Shown: one piece after another, positions 12,377-24,227 of the stretch
How the letters are laid out: each line of letters opens with the position of its first letter
How positions within the stretch are numbered: position 1 is the stretch's first letter
Source of the DNA: Impatiens glandulifera
Taxonomy: Eukaryota > Streptophyta > Magnoliopsida > Ericales > Balsaminaceae
Length of the DNA: 64,000 bases
Assembly (NCBI RefSeq): GCF_907164915.1
Contig: NC_061862.1
Coordinates: 7,427,505 to 7,491,504, forward strand
Direction of reading: 5' to 3'
The notes under the pieces: model-generated
What the model was told of the DNA's origin: nothing
The model's input: the letters and a program-made list of their open reading frames with translations, nothing else
Databases searched by the model: none
Translations under genes and position numbers: made by a program

Positions 12377-12390
12377 TTTTTTTACCAGTG
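12377..12390 (-). repeat. CACTA 3' terminal inverted repeat
   Basis: TTTTTTTACCAGTG, the exact reverse complement of the left terminus and followed directly by the TAA target duplication. Confidence 0.95.
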
Positions 12391-12393
12391 TAA

Positions 12394-12733
12394 GTATTAT
12401 CTTTACCAATTACAAACATATATCTACATATAACTGTACACTGAAGTATAAATTTATATTAATAACAAATTGATATATTTAATATAACAAACTGAAATAT
12501 GATAAATATAATACTATAATTTTGAAGTTTATTTTCATGGAGCTTAGTATTAATTATTAAAGGAGCACGAATTCGGAACAGCATGTACTAATAAAATTAG
12601 CACATAAATCAACAAAGAAGATGTTTTCATAGTGATAGCTTAGCTTGAAAACAAGATAGAAAAAATATGTTATTCTAATTTGATTACTTTATTACAAATA
12701 CATATTTATAGTCTAAAAATTGCACAACAAAAT
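12394..12733 (+). repeat. Long inverted repeat, left arm, inner part
   Basis: The reverse complement matches 14779-15088 at most positions, including ATTTTTAGACTATAAATATG and TTTTTCTATCTTGTT in both. It continues the outer arm (3674-4105) across the CACTA insertion. Each arm contains a TATAAATA-like motif and an AATAAAG/AATGAAG stretch, in opposite orientation in the two arms. The element type is not identified. Confidence 0.8.
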
Positions 12734-13392
12734 CAGTCAAATATAAAATGTAATATTATGATAAGTTTCCCTTTTTCTATTCTTTGATTTTTAATATATT
12801 ATAATCATTAACTTACCATATATATATATTTAATATCCATTCTAATCAAATAATATTCATTCCAAATAATACAAATATGCATTTCCTTTAAAAGAATTGG
12901 AATTGAACTACCTTCCTAAAATACATTACTATAATATATATTATCTATTATATAATTTTTTAAATATCAAAATGTACCAAATATTTAACAAATTAACAAT
13001 TACACAACATACATGAATATTATTATTTTAAAAATAGTTTTCTATAATTATATATTAATATAATATTCTTTTTATTAAAATTAAATAATCAAAATTTTAC
13101 TTTCTTAAAATCAACCGAAACTAAACATCTTTTAAATAATCCAAATTTCATACAATTAATTATTATATATATATATATATATTTATTTATATATATATAT
13201 AAATAATTTTTTAAAATTATTATTTATTATTTAAATTAATTTAATATAAGGATGACTCACAATAAATAAATAAAAAAAACCGATGATACTTAATAGATAT
13301 TTTGAATAATTGAACCTTAGAATTTTGTATTTTAGACCATCTCTATCAATTTCAATTATTATAATTGATTTTAATCTATTAAAAAATTTTAA

Positions 13393-13445
<53 letters not shown>

Positions 13446-13593
13446 TTATAGGAAAATTCGGTTATATTTATTTCAAATGAAATGATAGAGAAAAATATGA
13501 ATGTATATAAATATATTTTAGGTAAATTACCATATTTAATTGCCTAATTTTATTTTATTAGAATTGATATTAATATATATATATATATATATA

Positions 13594-13643
<50 letters not shown>

Positions 13644-14778
13644 GATATAATATATTGTAACTTATGATTATAATAAATTAAAAGAAATTTTAGGTAGTTC
13701 AATCTTACTTATATATTTTGTATTTATTTATATAAATTTTAAAATAATTGTACTTATGATTTACACAAAATTTATTAGAATGGATATATAATACTCTTAG
13801 AATCGCTTTCCTTCGTAACTTAGCACGTGTTGTGGATACGTGGCTATACAGGAGAATATTGAGGATGCTTGAGGTTCGATGCGTTTTAACATTAGTTTGT
13901 GTACTAAGCTTCTTTTAAATGAAAACATTATTTTAAAGATTTTTAAATGAAAACATTATTTTAAAGATTTTTAAAATAATACTTGGGAACTTTGAAATTA
14001 ATTGTGTAAAACTAATTAATTTTATTCAAATTTTAATAATTTGTTGATTAAATAATAATTTGGTTAAAAATTTAAATTAATTAAACATAACTAATTTAAA
14101 AGATTATTTATTTAAAATTAGATTTTTCAACTGATTTTATGAAAATTAATAAAATAATACGTGTATAAACGTATTTATACTATAATTTCTTTAAGGGGTT
14201 CATTTTATTGTTACACTCGAGAAAGAGCTTTCGCGCTATATACTCCACGCCCGTCAAATGACGGTTTTTAAATTTTAAAATTAACTATGATAAGATTTAT
14301 TTATAACATTTATTTTGTAATTAGTAGTCTATGGGTCATAAACAAGGATATGTTTAAATTGCGTAAATAATTATACAAAATTATTTAGAAGGGTGTACAT
14401 GCGATTGCGTTGATATAATACTAAGTAAAACCCTGAAAATTAACAGAAAATTGTTAAAATTTAAAAATAAATTACAAACATAGCCAAAATATTGGTTTAT
14501 GAAATATTCTGAAAATATTTAAAATATCATTTTCTAACCTTTCGAGATTATTTGAAAAAGGATTGGTGTTCCAAAATTACAAACATAATTTTGAATTTTG
14601 AAAAGTGGAACCAAACAAGCCTTAGGATCGGAGTCCTAGGGTCTGGATTCGGTTTTTGTAATCTGGACTTAGACGGACTCGGTCTAGACCGGGTGGTCTA
14701 AACCAGGTCTCAAGAGCATGGGTCAAGGGACCGTAAAGCTAGGTCCTAGGTTTGAGAGGCTCAATCTCGAACTTGGAC
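12734..14778. other. AT-rich spacer between the inverted-repeat arms
   Basis: No gene is recognisable. There are long (AT)n runs at about 13397-13441 and 13572-13638, a small direct duplication (TTTAAATGAAAACATTATTT twice, around 13914-13962), and a GC-richer patch at about 14625-14770 with repeated CCTAGG motifs that looks like decayed LTR sequence. No transposase or retroelement protein can be read. Confidence 0.6.
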
Positions 14779-15424
14779 TGCAATTTTTAGACTATAAATA
14801 TGTATTTGTAATGAAGAAATCAAATTAGTACGACATAATTTTTCTATCTTGTTCTCAAACTCAGCTATCATCATGAAAACATTTCTTTGATGATTTGTGT
14901 GTTAATTTTATTAGCACAAATGCTGGTGGTATCGTACTCCTTTGATGATTAATATTAAGCAAGATCTTGGTCATGGAGATAAACTTCAAATTTATGTACT
15001 ATATTTATCATATTTCAGTTCGTTATTAATATAAATTTATATTACAATGTAAAATTATACATAGTTTGTATTTGGTAACAATAATACTTAATTATGATTT
15101 AATATAATAATTATTTGATTCATTTAATGAACAGATTGTCCTAATTGTGTTTGTCCACATAATTGCTACTTCTGACATAAGATAAAGGAAATAATTATTA
15201 AGAATAATTGCATTATTTTCAAATTATTCAAATAAATTACTTATAATTATTGAATTTTCTTACTTATGTCAAACACAAAATTAATAAAATTATTTTATTT
15301 AAAATTTTTTTTACAATTTTGAAAGGTTATATTGTACCACGCATAGTTAATAAAAATTTAAAAGGTGAATATATATAATTTAAATTAAATTATAATAAAA
15401 TGCAAGTGTATATTAATTATATTA
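14779..15424 (-). repeat. Long inverted repeat, right arm
   Basis: Matches the reverse complement of 12394-12733 followed by that of 3674-4105, without any CACTA sequence at the junction near 15088 (AATACTTAATTATG), so it preserves the pre-insertion order. Homology fades beyond 15424, close to the gap starting at 15530. A phrase GGTGGTATCGTACTCC near 14927 faintly resembles a copia primer-binding site, which makes a decayed LTR one possible identity. Confidence 0.75.
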
Positions 15425-15529
15425 TAAATTAATATAAAAAGTCCAAATGGTAATATTATATAAATTACCACAATATTCATAAAATTTAACTTGTATGTAC
15501 ACATTATTAATAAAACTATTTTTTTTAAT

Positions 15530-16029
15530 NNNNNNNNNNNNNNNNNNNNNNNNNNNNNNNNNNNNNNNNNNNNNNNNNNNNNNNNNNNNNNNNNNNNNNN
15601 NNNNNNNNNNNNNNNNNNNNNNNNNNNNNNNNNNNNNNNNNNNNNNNNNNNNNNNNNNNNNNNNNNNNNNNNNNNNNNNNNNNNNNNNNNNNNNNNNNNN
15701 NNNNNNNNNNNNNNNNNNNNNNNNNNNNNNNNNNNNNNNNNNNNNNNNNNNNNNNNNNNNNNNNNNNNNNNNNNNNNNNNNNNNNNNNNNNNNNNNNNNN
15801 NNNNNNNNNNNNNNNNNNNNNNNNNNNNNNNNNNNNNNNNNNNNNNNNNNNNNNNNNNNNNNNNNNNNNNNNNNNNNNNNNNNNNNNNNNNNNNNNNNNN
15901 NNNNNNNNNNNNNNNNNNNNNNNNNNNNNNNNNNNNNNNNNNNNNNNNNNNNNNNNNNNNNNNNNNNNNNNNNNNNNNNNNNNNNNNNNNNNNNNNNNNN
16001 NNNNNNNNNNNNNNNNNNNNNNNNNNNNN
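15530..16029. other. Assembly gap (500 N)
   Basis: Exactly 500 undetermined bases, the usual placeholder length for a gap of unknown size. Open frames crossing it are artefacts. Confidence 1.
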
Positions 16030-16148
16030 GTGGTCCATAGATATGAAGTTCTTGAAGAAAATGAACATAGGTCCTTTGGACATAGGAGATTATCTTGGTA
16101 CATTCTTTTCTTCGTTTCATTTGTTTATTTTCCTTCCTGTTGTTAGAA
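16030..16148 (+). other. Possible 3' end of a gene lost in the gap
   Basis: Directly after the gap one frame reads VVHRYEVLEENEHRSFGHRR and continues to a TAG at about 16146. Its composition is less biased than the neighbouring DNA and the following sequence resembles a 3' UTR. I do not recognise the protein, and the stretch could equally be non-coding. Confidence 0.2.
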
Positions 16149-17627
16149 CCTATTTAAAAGGGTGTCATTCTTCTTAATTATTTTGCACATTGTAAGTATG
16201 TAACATTTCTTTGACCATTGTCAAAGCACAAGAATATCTCTGAAAATGTTCAACTTTTTTGAATAGGTTCTTAATCAAGATGAGACTCTATTCTTGTACA
16301 GTCTTTTGTTTGGAGAACGGGTTGTGAATTGATGACACATCTGTCGTACTTTTTAATGCGATTTAGAACTTTATCTAACGCACATTGATTCGAGTATCAT
16401 TTTCAAGTTGCATCTAATTTCTTATGCTTGTTTCTCTTGTACTACACTAGGGTTGTCATAAACACTTTTTCTTGCTCTTTTTCGCTTTCACAGCAGATTA
16501 CATACTCCTTTATGAATATGTAAATTCATTACATATTATTCAATCAATTAAATACTTGTATTCTCACTTCTTCCTAAAAGTCAATAGAATCTCTAATTCC
16601 ACAATTTGTATTTATTAGAAAAAATAAATAAAAATTCAAAATTAATTTGTGGATAAAATATTGTATTATTTTACCTAAATTAAATCCTAAAAAGGGTTAA
16701 AATTATTTAATTTAAATTTAATCATGAATTATGTGTAGTCCATGGCTTAAAAAATAATTAAATATACACTAAAAATAAAAATATGAACATAATTTTTATT
16801 ATATTTCTAAAAATATTTTTTTCTGAAATTTTTTGGTAAGAAAAGCGCAAATAAAAAATTAAATCCGATTTCAAATATCCCTTTTATTAAAAATTAAACT
16901 GATAATCTGGGTGTAGCCGAAATTATGTTTAATAATTGTAGCAAGATTCTCAACCATCAGATCAGCGCTGAATTTTCATCCCAACGCCTAGGAACGCGTC
17001 GCACAGACGAATGTAACGAAACCATGTGCAATCAATAAAATAAAAATAAAATCTATCAATAAAATAAAAATAAATCATTATAATTAATTTGACAATCAGG
17101 TAGTAAATCTTCAATCAAGTAGCAAATCAATTATACTGATAACATTTCATTCTTGAATTTTTATTCTTGAAATTGTTTCTTCCAAGATAATTCTACAGTT
17201 TAGAATCAATCCCTAGATGTTATATGAACTTTTTTGTTCAAAGAGATTCAATCAAATCAAACTAAAATTCAAAAAAAACGAAAATTTGAATTGAAATTAT
17301 GGATTTCTGAATATTAATGTCTTGAGTTTTAATCTTGTTTTTTATTCAAAAAGCTGCTAAACATGTTGTAAACAGGTTATGATGATTTCTAGATGACTAT
17401 ACACTCATCCCGATCATTTTTGATCCAACTGTATTTTTAAAAAAATGGATTTTGATTTCATCTACAAAAATTGTTAAAATAATGTTATGATGTTCTTATT
17501 TCTCATCATTTCAAAGCTAATGGAACAAAAATCAGACCTTGAAAGGACCTAATTCAAAGATCCCAAAATTTGACCTAAAAATAGTTTCAGAAATTAATCT
17601 TTGTTAAGATTGATTGATCGTGATTAG
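16149..17627. other. Intergenic, no recognisable gene
   Basis: AT-rich sequence without a supported open frame, RNA gene or transposon boundary. Confidence 0.6.
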
Positions 17628-17734
17628 GGTCAGGCCCGACCCTCAGAATTTGGGAAAAAATAAGATTAATAATATAATACTATTAATATTAGAAAATGGG
17701 GCCCTATAAAAGTGTGGGGCCCTATGTAGGGTTG
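17628..17734. mobile_element. Possible terminus of a hAT-like element, cut by the gap
   Basis: The stretch begins AGGGTCAGGCCCGACCCT and contains GGGGCCCTATAAAAGTG followed by GGGGCCCTATG. This GGCCC-rich style resembles terminal regions of plant hAT elements. The remainder is lost in the adjoining gap, so no TIR pair or 8-bp target duplication can be checked. Confidence 0.25.
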
Positions 17735-18234
17735 NNNNNNNNNNNNNNNNNNNNNNNNNNNNNNNNNNNNNNNNNNNNNNNNNNNNNNNNNNNNNNNNNN
17801 NNNNNNNNNNNNNNNNNNNNNNNNNNNNNNNNNNNNNNNNNNNNNNNNNNNNNNNNNNNNNNNNNNNNNNNNNNNNNNNNNNNNNNNNNNNNNNNNNNNN
17901 NNNNNNNNNNNNNNNNNNNNNNNNNNNNNNNNNNNNNNNNNNNNNNNNNNNNNNNNNNNNNNNNNNNNNNNNNNNNNNNNNNNNNNNNNNNNNNNNNNNN
18001 NNNNNNNNNNNNNNNNNNNNNNNNNNNNNNNNNNNNNNNNNNNNNNNNNNNNNNNNNNNNNNNNNNNNNNNNNNNNNNNNNNNNNNNNNNNNNNNNNNNN
18101 NNNNNNNNNNNNNNNNNNNNNNNNNNNNNNNNNNNNNNNNNNNNNNNNNNNNNNNNNNNNNNNNNNNNNNNNNNNNNNNNNNNNNNNNNNNNNNNNNNNN
18201 NNNNNNNNNNNNNNNNNNNNNNNNNNNNNNNNNN
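17735..18234. other. Assembly gap (500 N)
   Basis: Exactly 500 undetermined bases. Any element or gene crossing it cannot be reconstructed from this window. Confidence 1.
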
Positions 18235-18533
18235 TGAGACATTCTATATGCTATACAAAATATAACACAAATTTTGATAATGCAATCACAGTTATTTAAG
18301 CATGTATAGACAATGGAATGTTATACAAAGTCGTAATGAAATGATGATCAGTTAAGGAGAAATATATCCAAATGTTCTTATCTCAGTTGTTTGTGATAAT
18401 GTTCAAACATCTTGAAGAAGGTGTCTATGAGAGCACTCTACATGTTATAAAACTATCAGCCTTAGAATCCATAATTGAAATAAATCAAATATATTGATAA
18501 TTGAAAGATCAAGAATCAAACTCAACTGACCTT

Positions 18534-18726
18534 TGCCTACTACACCTTCAAGCACATTCTCAAGAAACATAACATGCCCAACTCTTGCAGTAGTCTTAAG
18601 CACATCAAAATGAGTTGACCAACCATGTCTGACTTTTAAGACTGCAGCAAGACCACTTCTTATTATCATCAGCTGGTTCCAATTTTCCAAATGCGGAGAA
18701 GAGATGCTATTATCATTTTTTAACAA
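18534..18726 (-). pseudogene. Exon-like fragment, unidentified protein
   Basis: On the minus strand this reads as a balanced, non-repetitive peptide with RSGLAAVLKVRHGWSTHFDV and TTARVGHVMFLENVLEGVVG. It ends at a good splice donor (AAAG/GTCAGTTG). The composition looks like real coding sequence, unlike the flanking DNA. No start codon context or second supported exon fixes a gene model, and I do not recognise the family. It may be an exon of a gene extending into the gap, or a gene relic. Confidence 0.3.
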
Positions 18727-19523
18727 AGGGTGATGCTACAATGCAGAATATCCATGGAGATGGAGAAACACTTGTCCCAGGAAGAGTGATATACCATTTT
18801 GCATACATATAATACCCCAGGCAAACAAATGCAAGTGAAATAAAATACTAGTTTACCCACTAGTACAATAGACTGAGAAATATAGGAATAATAGTTTCAT
18901 ATGTATATATAGTTAATTAAAAGAATGACCTGTAAAGAGTAAAGACTGATCAAGTCCCTCATCAGTTCACCAACTAGTGAAAGCTTCAAACTGTTGAGTA
19001 ACAAGATTACCTTCACCTATATATATATAGATAAAAGAGTAGTACAATCTAAAGGAAGGCAATGCACCATGCAAGAAGCTGCTTCAGGATGATCATATTA
19101 GGGAACTCTTCTCGAGTACAAGCCTAGAATTTGTGAAACTTGATAATTTGCATTATTTGATGGATGAATTGATTGATGGTAGGTTTAGTGGTCATTTGGA
19201 TTCAATCAAAATGACCCTTCAATAAACAAGGCCGAAATTAAGCTTTGACATATAAGATAACTAGTTTGACCAAGTTTCAGAACTAACTATTGCATGTCCA
19301 TAAGCGAGTACTAAACTCAAGACAAATGCAGTAGAGAAACTCTAACCTGTTATGCAGATAATGGAAAGTGTCATTTACAAGACCAGGGTCTTCCAGAACA
19401 ATGACAAGAACATCATATACTCAAATTTTCAAAATTTCACATGACAATAGTTCCTGAAATTCAACATAATAGTCCATCTCGAAACATATTTAATTAGTGG
19501 ACATATTAAGAGAGACTGATAGA

Positions 19524-19711
19524 GAATTCTAAAAACCATCAAAAGAAAAGTGAGCATACAAAGCTTTAGGATAAGAAAATTGAAACATATTCTCAGACAC
19601 ATATTCAGCAATTGTAACAGCACCTAATCCTTTACAACCATATTGTAACAGCACCTTATTCTCAAACACTGCATCTCCTCTCTTCACAACCAAAAGCAAA
19701 AATATCAGCAA
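19524..19711 (-). pseudogene. Exon-like fragment, unidentified protein
   Basis: Minus-strand reading gives GDAVFENKVLLQYGCKGLGA and VTIAEYVSENMFQFSYPKAL, then a stop. It lies upstream (minus strand) of the 18534-18726 fragment and may belong to the same gene, which cannot be shown. The residues are protein-like, but no domain is recognised. The flanking sequence to 20212 otherwise looks non-coding. Confidence 0.25.
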
Positions 19712-20212
19712 ATTTCTGTTGAATCAGGGAGAAGAAGCTGCATGACCAGAAAAGACTAGAGTTTTCCCTATCAGGAATTGGACCCCCCACATCATAAATA
19801 AGTAGGGAGAAAGAGTACTCAATGATACTAAAACAATCACAACCCTATTAAACAACTAGAGAAGATATTTTCTTTTACTAAACACAAAATTTAACTACAA
19901 ACATTTTGACTAGTTAAAACACAACTATTATTGTGCAAAACTAACCCTCAAAAATATTAACAATAAAAAGAATATTCAAAATTTCAAAAAATTGTGATTT
20001 TGGAATCAAAGATACCAAGCAACTTTAAGATTGAATCACAATAGCTATAAAAAACTATCAAATACCAAAATTTATAATGACCATTGATAAACAGCATAAA
20101 AAGTCTAAATAAATAAAGATAGAATGTCGAAGACAATATTAAATCACTCAAATATCCATGATAAAGCACAGTTATGAACTGAAAATAAACATAATAAAAC
20201 GTTTCAATCATC

Positions 20213-21267
<1,055 letters not shown>

Positions 21268-21339
21268 CTTTAAGCAGCGGCAAGAACAAGAACAGAGAAT
21301 GAGAGAAAATGAGAGAATGAAAACCTAAATATGGGAGAG

Positions 21340-21450
21340 GAGAAGAAAGGTTTAGGGTTTACTAATGGGCGTAAGAGAGGCCCAATAGAATATGCGGATT
21401 GGGCTTATGAATTAATAAGCCTACAGCCGGTTTCGATTGGGCCTTTGAAT
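21340..21450 (-). promoter_or_regulatory. RPL10 promoter: telobox and site II-like elements
   Basis: AAACCCTAAACC (reverse complement of 21349-21360) is a telobox. TGGGC cores occur at 21366-21370, 21400-21404 and 21438-21442, and in reverse orientation at 21380-21384. Teloboxes with TGGGCY site II elements are characteristic of plant ribosomal-protein and other growth-linked promoters. They lie 80-175 bases upstream of the start codon, next to a C/T-rich leader. Confidence 0.8.
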
Positions 21451-23665
21451 TTGTAAGTATCAATTTTTTTAACTTGATTCAGTCCGAATTATGGACCAGC
21501 CCTTTTATTTTATTTATAATATATTATATACATTTTTTTTATTCTCTTTGCATTATAAGTTCTTTTTGTCACTTCATGTTTGGTTCTGAATTAAATATCT
21601 ATTTTTTTTAATACAAATAATTTAGAAAAACATATTATATATATTTAAATAATAATTTTTAATTTTATTCTGGTTGACACTTTAAATAATTAAGTGATAA
21701 AAAATACAATTATTTCACAAGGTTTATCGTTTGAGTTATCTATTGGTTTGATTTCTTCACTTTTATATATTTATAAGGAATGATTTTTAATATATTTTTT
21801 ATATTATATCAATATTTAAATTTGATAATAAAAATGAAAAAGATTATGAAGTTGATAAATGTGTGAAATTTACTTATCAACTAAATATTTTATTTATATA
21901 TATTAATTTAATAAAAATAGGTCATATTTATTTAATTAATAAAAAAATTAAATACCAAATATAATCACCTCTAAATCATCACAATTCAATTCAAATACAA
22001 CTATTACAATATAACTACATTTATATATAACCAAAAAACCACATCCAAATCATCAAAATACAACTATTACAATAACAATTTAAACTTCGTAAACATATCT
22101 CATTTATTAATTTAAAACTAACAATGTTATTGATTTTTCCTCCAAAAGTTTTACAATTTACAACTCCTTCTCAGTAAATTTTTTCAATTCATTAATTTTT
22201 ATTGGTAACTTTATCTCTTGAGATTATTAATAATTTGCTTAGTTCTAACAATTTTGAATCATGCCATAAGAAAAACATTCATCTTCCTATATATCGAAAT
22301 CAAAAAATGTCTAATAATTAAAAAAAAAAAATCAAAGTATTTTGTTTTAAAACAAATTTGCATAAAAAAATAAGTTTCATGCCACTCTTAACCCAAAAGA
22401 ACATGTTATACTTGGAGTTTTACCTTATTCCTCATTTTCAATTTAAAAATGATGTGAAGAAAAACTCAAATTCATAAAATCTACATGTGTTTTAAATTGT
22501 ACATTCAATTAAATTTTTAAACAACCAAAATATAATGATATTTCAGAATATCAAACATTCTCTATAATTTCTCATAGATTAAACTCATAATTGATGATAG
22601 AACTAGAATATATATATATTTTTATTTCTAAATACCGAGATTTTGTAATATTTACACAATTCTGTATATTTCATTTCCTATAGAAGTTCTTACGGAATGT
22701 TTTCAATAAAAAAATGTTATGAATTCATGAAAAAACGTCATTCTATTTCTAGTAATTAACAATTCTATGGTAGCAAGTAAAGAAATGAATTTCTAGGATG
22801 AAAGATGGAATGACATTTGTAGAATTCTCTAAACAGACTACCCAACAACAATATTATGGAGGAAGAAGTAGATTACAATCAAACAAATAACCAATTGTAA
22901 ACATTTTTATTTTCTTGTAAGATATCTTATTTCAAATAAAATACAGAGACAAGAAGCTTCAAAATTACAAAGACAGTAGTGGCAAAGAAGAGACCTCGGA
23001 GATAAGAAACGGCGCTACTAAGGTGAGACCAAAGTCTGGCGAAGGCGAACAAAACATGCTTAACTGCTTCAGTTAAGTAAGTTGGATGATCCATAATTTT
23101 CCTATGGCAGAAGTTATCAGTTGTTGGTAGATCACATTCCACATAAATTTCAATCCAAATAACATTTTTTTTATTTATAGATTATACTTCTAAATTATAA
23201 TGAACTCCCTTTGGTAAGTTTCTTTTGTCATGATCGGTTGAATTGCTCCATTTTTTAATTGTTTGTGTGTTTTTTTGTTCTTATCATGTAATTTTTTAAT
23301 GTTTTTTTCTCCATGTAGTTTGATCATTGCCTTACTGTCCTTTTGTAATTGAAATAGTCAAATGCCTGATTATAATAAAATTTTGGTTTTATTCATTAGA
23401 AACAATTTGGACTAAAATGTGTAAAATAAGAAACAGAAATTCAATTAAAGAAGCATTATGATGAATGAGAGAAGTTTAAAAAAAGAAATGTGTTTTTGTT
23501 TCAAATTCAATAGTAACAAATAAACTAAATTTACATATGTTGTCTAAGAGAATATTAGTTTTGGTTGATTTTCTTTTGTTCAAAAGATATATTTATAAAA
23601 ATAGTAGATCAGCCCAGTAGAGCAGACCAAAAAAGAAAAGAAATTGAGAAAAAAAAAAACCTAAT
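21451..23665. other. Intergenic, no recognisable gene
   Basis: AT-rich sequence with homopolymer runs. A 71-codon minus-strand frame at 22927-23142 has a hydrophobic end (TTVFVILKLLVSVFYLK), but no family, splice context or neighbours support it as a gene. Confidence 0.6.
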
Positions 23666-23696
23666 TAACCCAAATTAAAGAACATCAATGGTTATA
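23666..23696 (+). repeat. 31-bp direct repeat flanking the copia element, left copy
   Basis: TAACCCAAATTAAAGAACAT and the next 11 bases recur at 28451-28481 with one mismatch (CAATGG against CAATTG). The copies bracket the copia element. Normal copia target duplications are about 5 bp, so this one is exceptionally long. Confidence 0.9.
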
Positions 23697-23698
23697 TA

Positions 23699-24180
23699 TG
23701 TTGGGAATTTTGAAATGAAGATTACTTTTATACTGTAATCTAGCAATGTGAGATGGGTAAATGCACAGGTTATCCAAGTCTAAAATAGAAGATCAAACAC
23801 AGAACAAAACAACACCAGATTTACGTGGAAAACCCTCTCAACCTGGAGGGTAAAAAACCACGGGGCCAACCAACAAATTTCACTATAAGCAAGAAACAGA
23901 TACACATGTTCTTCTCAACTTTAAACCCAAAGTTGAGGCATACAAACAGAGAAAACCAGATTCATTCAGACTTAAGCTAGTCTAGATATAAGATAACAAG
24001 AGATTGAAACCTGAAGGTGAAAATGTAAGAGATCTACTGCCTCCTTCTCTTATTCTTCCTCTATTTCTTCTCTTCTTTGCAGAATGGCTTCTCTCTCTAG
24101 AAGTGATAGAATGAGCAGCATTCTTAGGGTTTTGCTTGTTTTATTAAATGCCTAATTGGGTTGGACCCAAAGGCCCAACA
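23699..24180 (-). repeat. Copia 3' LTR, full length (482 bp)
   Basis: On the element strand it starts TGTTGGGCCTTTGGGTCC and ends CCCAACA, the expected TG...CA form, and is preceded by the purine tract. Its outer 189 bases are repeated at 28265-28453. Confidence 0.95.
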
Positions 24181-24192
24181 ATCTCCCCCTCC
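24181..24192 (-). other. Copia polypurine tract
   Basis: GGAGGGGGAGAT on the element strand, directly before the 3' LTR. It primes plus-strand DNA synthesis in LTR retrotransposons. Confidence 0.9.
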
Positions 24193-24227
24193 AGCCCACG
24201 GAGAGAGGTACACCGATCTTCAAGTCA

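Larger units (their letters stand above)
4106..12390 (+). mobile_element. CACTA (En/Spm-type) DNA transposon, apparently complete
   Basis: An 8285-bp element bounded by CACTGGTAAAAAAA and its exact reverse complement. The 3-bp direct repeat TAA flanks it at 4103-4105 and 12391-12393. CACTA elements typically show such short CACTA/CACTG termini, 3-bp target duplications, subterminal motif arrays and two genes. All are present: a Tnp2-type transposase (exons 6350-9665) and a TnpA/Ptta-type protein (9751-11557), both uninterrupted when spliced. Both termini are conserved, so it may be, or recently have been, autonomous; activity is inference. It inserted into one arm of an older inverted repeat. 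Confidence 0.95.

Noticed and set aside
15385..18265. Long open frames across the two N runs
   Set aside because: They consist almost entirely of undetermined bases.
22927..23142. 71-codon minus-strand frame with a hydrophobic tail
   Set aside because: No recognised family, splice context or neighbours; the length is expected by chance in this much sequence.
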